Assembly (NCBI GenBank): GCA_942492055.1
Contig: CALODP010000028.1
Location: forward strand, 1 to 11,681
Source of the DNA: CALODP01 sp942492055
GTDB taxonomy: Bacteria; Bacteroidota; Ignavibacteria; Ignavibacteriales; Melioribacteraceae
Length of the DNA: 11,681 bases
Reading direction: 5' to 3'
Position 1 is the first letter of the stretch, and the number at the start of each line of letters is the position of its first letter. The notes under the pieces are model-generated. The model was not told where the DNA came from. It saw nothing but the letters and a program-made list of their open reading frames with translations, and made no database searches. The translations under genes were made by a program, and so were the position numbers. Below, piece after piece: positions 11,026 through 11,681 of the stretch.

Positions 11026-11107
11026 AATTGAATTTGTGGTTTATTACGGAATTATTTGGCTTTGGATAATGGTAATTGATAGGCTTATAAGGATTTACAT
11101 ATTTTAA
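11015..11107 (+). CDS. 30-residue single-pass membrane peptide
   Basis: ATG 11015 lies inside the end of the upstream gene (11-base overlap, as at 2045) and the frame runs to TAA 11105-11107. It reads MRHKIEFVVYYGIIWLWIMV and ends IDRLIRIYIF: a short basic start, one clearly hydrophobic segment (about residues 6-21) and a basic amphipathic tail, so an N-in membrane peptide is likely. The gap it fills would otherwise be about 95 bases in a tightly packed region. No ribosome site is obvious; translation would depend on coupling. It could be a holin-like or accessory membrane peptide, but no family can be named. Confidence 0.5.
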   Translation: MRHKIEFVVYYGIIWLWIMVIDRLIRIYIF

Positions 11108-11120
11108 AAAAGGAATGATA

Positions 11121-11654
11121 ATGGAAAAGTTCGTCGAATTTAGACCCGGATCCGATTTTATACCAAGGGGAGATTATAAGGTAAAAAAAATCAAAAGCCG
11201 CGTTGGAGTCGTGGATTTTGAAGAAGATTTTAAAACTTGCTCGATCCAAACTTGCGACGTAAAAGAAGAACAGTGGGGCCTTATATCTTGGGGCGACTTC
11301 GATTTTATCATTAAAGAAGAATTCGAGTTTAAATGGAAAGCCTTGAAAGGTGAAGAATACAATCACGAAGAAGAGCTCAAACCGGCCCCGGAGATCGAAA
11401 AAGAAGAGATCCAAGAGGGGATGAATATTTACGAGGCTTGGAGCTTTTTAGTCGAAGGAGTCTTCAACGGCTATTTTAAAGACGAAGTCGAAGAGAAAGC
11501 TTTCGCGGAGCTTTGCGAAAATCCGGAAATAATTCGAGCGATTTTTATTTGCAAAAATGGGGGCAAGTCACAAAAAGAGACTCTAGATTTCTTGGTAAAA
11601 ACTTCCGATTATATGGAAACCAGAGGGTTTTTAAAATCGTTGAATTTGATTTAA
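11121..11654 (+). CDS. Acidic hypothetical phage protein (177 aa)
   Basis: I do not recognise this gene. I prefer ATG 11121, six bases after AAGGA; an in-frame ATG at 11115 lies directly against the ribosome site. The first ~75 residues look like a beta-rich domain ('KFVEFRPGSDFIPRGDYKVK', 'SRVGVVDFEEDFKTCSIQTC', 'WGLISWGDFDFIIKEEFEFK'). A charged linker follows (about 78-98, rich in E and K), then a helical C-terminus ('YEAWSFLVEGVFNGYFKDEV', 'AFAELCENPEIIRAIFICKN', 'QKETLDFLVKTSDYMETRGF'). The two-part layout suggests a small beta domain joined to a helical partner-binding region. The next frame begins two bases after the stop with a very similar N-terminus, so this gene may be one of a tandem pair. 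Confidence 0.7.
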   Translation: MEKFVEFRPGSDFIPRGDYKVKKIKSRVGVVDFEEDFKTCSIQTCDVKEEQWGLISWGDFDFIIKEEFEFKWKALKGEEYNHEEELKPAPEIEKEEIQEGMNIYEAWSFLVEGVFNGYFKDEVEEKAFAELCENPEIIRAIFICKNGGKSQKETLDFLVKTSDYMETRGFLKSLNLI

Positions 11655-11655
11655 T

Positions 11656-11681
11656 ATGGAAAGATTCGTAAAAATAAAAGA
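11656..11681 (+). CDS. Start of a likely paralogue of the preceding gene (cut by right edge)
   Basis: ATG 11656 opens a frame that runs off the window with MERFVKIK and a partial codon. This resembles MEKFVEFR, the first residues of the 177-residue gene ending at 11654: M, E, F and V are identical and the other positions are mostly conservative. Only eight residues are visible, and no ribosome site other than the upstream coding sequence is seen, so the call is tentative. Confidence 0.4.

Noticed and set aside
863..11414. Open frames on the minus strand (for example 10537-10941, 11085-11414, 863-1084, 2517-2786)
   Set aside because: Nearly all lie antisense to well-supported plus-strand genes, lack ribosome sites, and encode phenylalanine-rich low-quality sequences expected from the complement of lysine-rich genes.

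Overview
The window looks like part of a phage or prophage genome. Every gene I can support reads on the plus strand. Genes are short, and start and stop codons often overlap (TAATG, ATGA or TTGA junctions). The recognisable products are phage replication, recombination and DNA-modification proteins. The DNA is A+T-rich, by eye roughly 60%. Most genes have a clear AAGGA-type ribosome site, often in the extended form GGAATGGAA-ATG. The DnaC-like helicase loader and the YfiM-like protein suggest a Gram-negative or spirochaete-like host, but the sequence alone does not settle the host. I see no tRNA, rRNA, CRISPR array, transposase, integrase or structural gene.

Layout. (1) 3-836: the tail of a YfiM/DUF2279-like membrane protein, then three tiny coupled genes. 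(2) 893-2296: a phage protein resembling those annotated 'replication terminator protein', a possible DUF2303/YfdQ-like protein and a small coiled-coil protein. (3) 2352-4444: a compact unit of an MT-A70 adenine methyltransferase, a DEDDy 3'-5' exonuclease, an ASCH/DUF3850-like protein and a NinB-like protein. (4) 4494-6920: the replication module. It holds a small unknown protein, a structured leader, a winged-helix-type replication initiator with a KD-repeat linker, a DnaC-like loader, and a SEC-C zinc protein whose frame is broken and fused to a small cysteine-rich protein. (5) 6935-9040: a membrane-anchored GxxxG-repeat protein, a beta-class DNA methyltransferase with an inserted helix-turn-helix and 7-residue YE repeats, a cysteine-rich protein, a strong terminator-like hairpin and a VRR-NUC nuclease. 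(6) 9068-9924: two near-identical sigma70-type promoters, each driving small genes. (7) 9990-11681: small unknown proteins (zinc ribbon, DUF551-like, cysteine-rich, a 30-residue membrane peptide), then a 177-residue protein and the start of an apparent paralogue at the right edge.

How the parts may work together. The initiator and DnaC-like loader would open the phage origin and recruit the host replicative helicase; no helicase or polymerase gene is present here. The exonuclease, NinB-like and VRR-NUC proteins would act in recombination or junction processing. The two methyltransferases would mark phage DNA. A short AT-rich element, TTAAA(C/T)TATAG and close variants, recurs at most transcription-unit boundaries (863, 2332, 4459, 9073, 9431 and 9967), which suggests one common regulator.

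The points most worth a second look are the structured leader with competing hairpins that covers the initiator start (4797-4915), the A7 frameshift that fuses two genes (6618-6657), the repeated operator-like element, and the methyltransferase/exonuclease/ASCH/NinB cassette. The longest stretch without an assured gene is 4752-4913, about 160 bases; it is described below.
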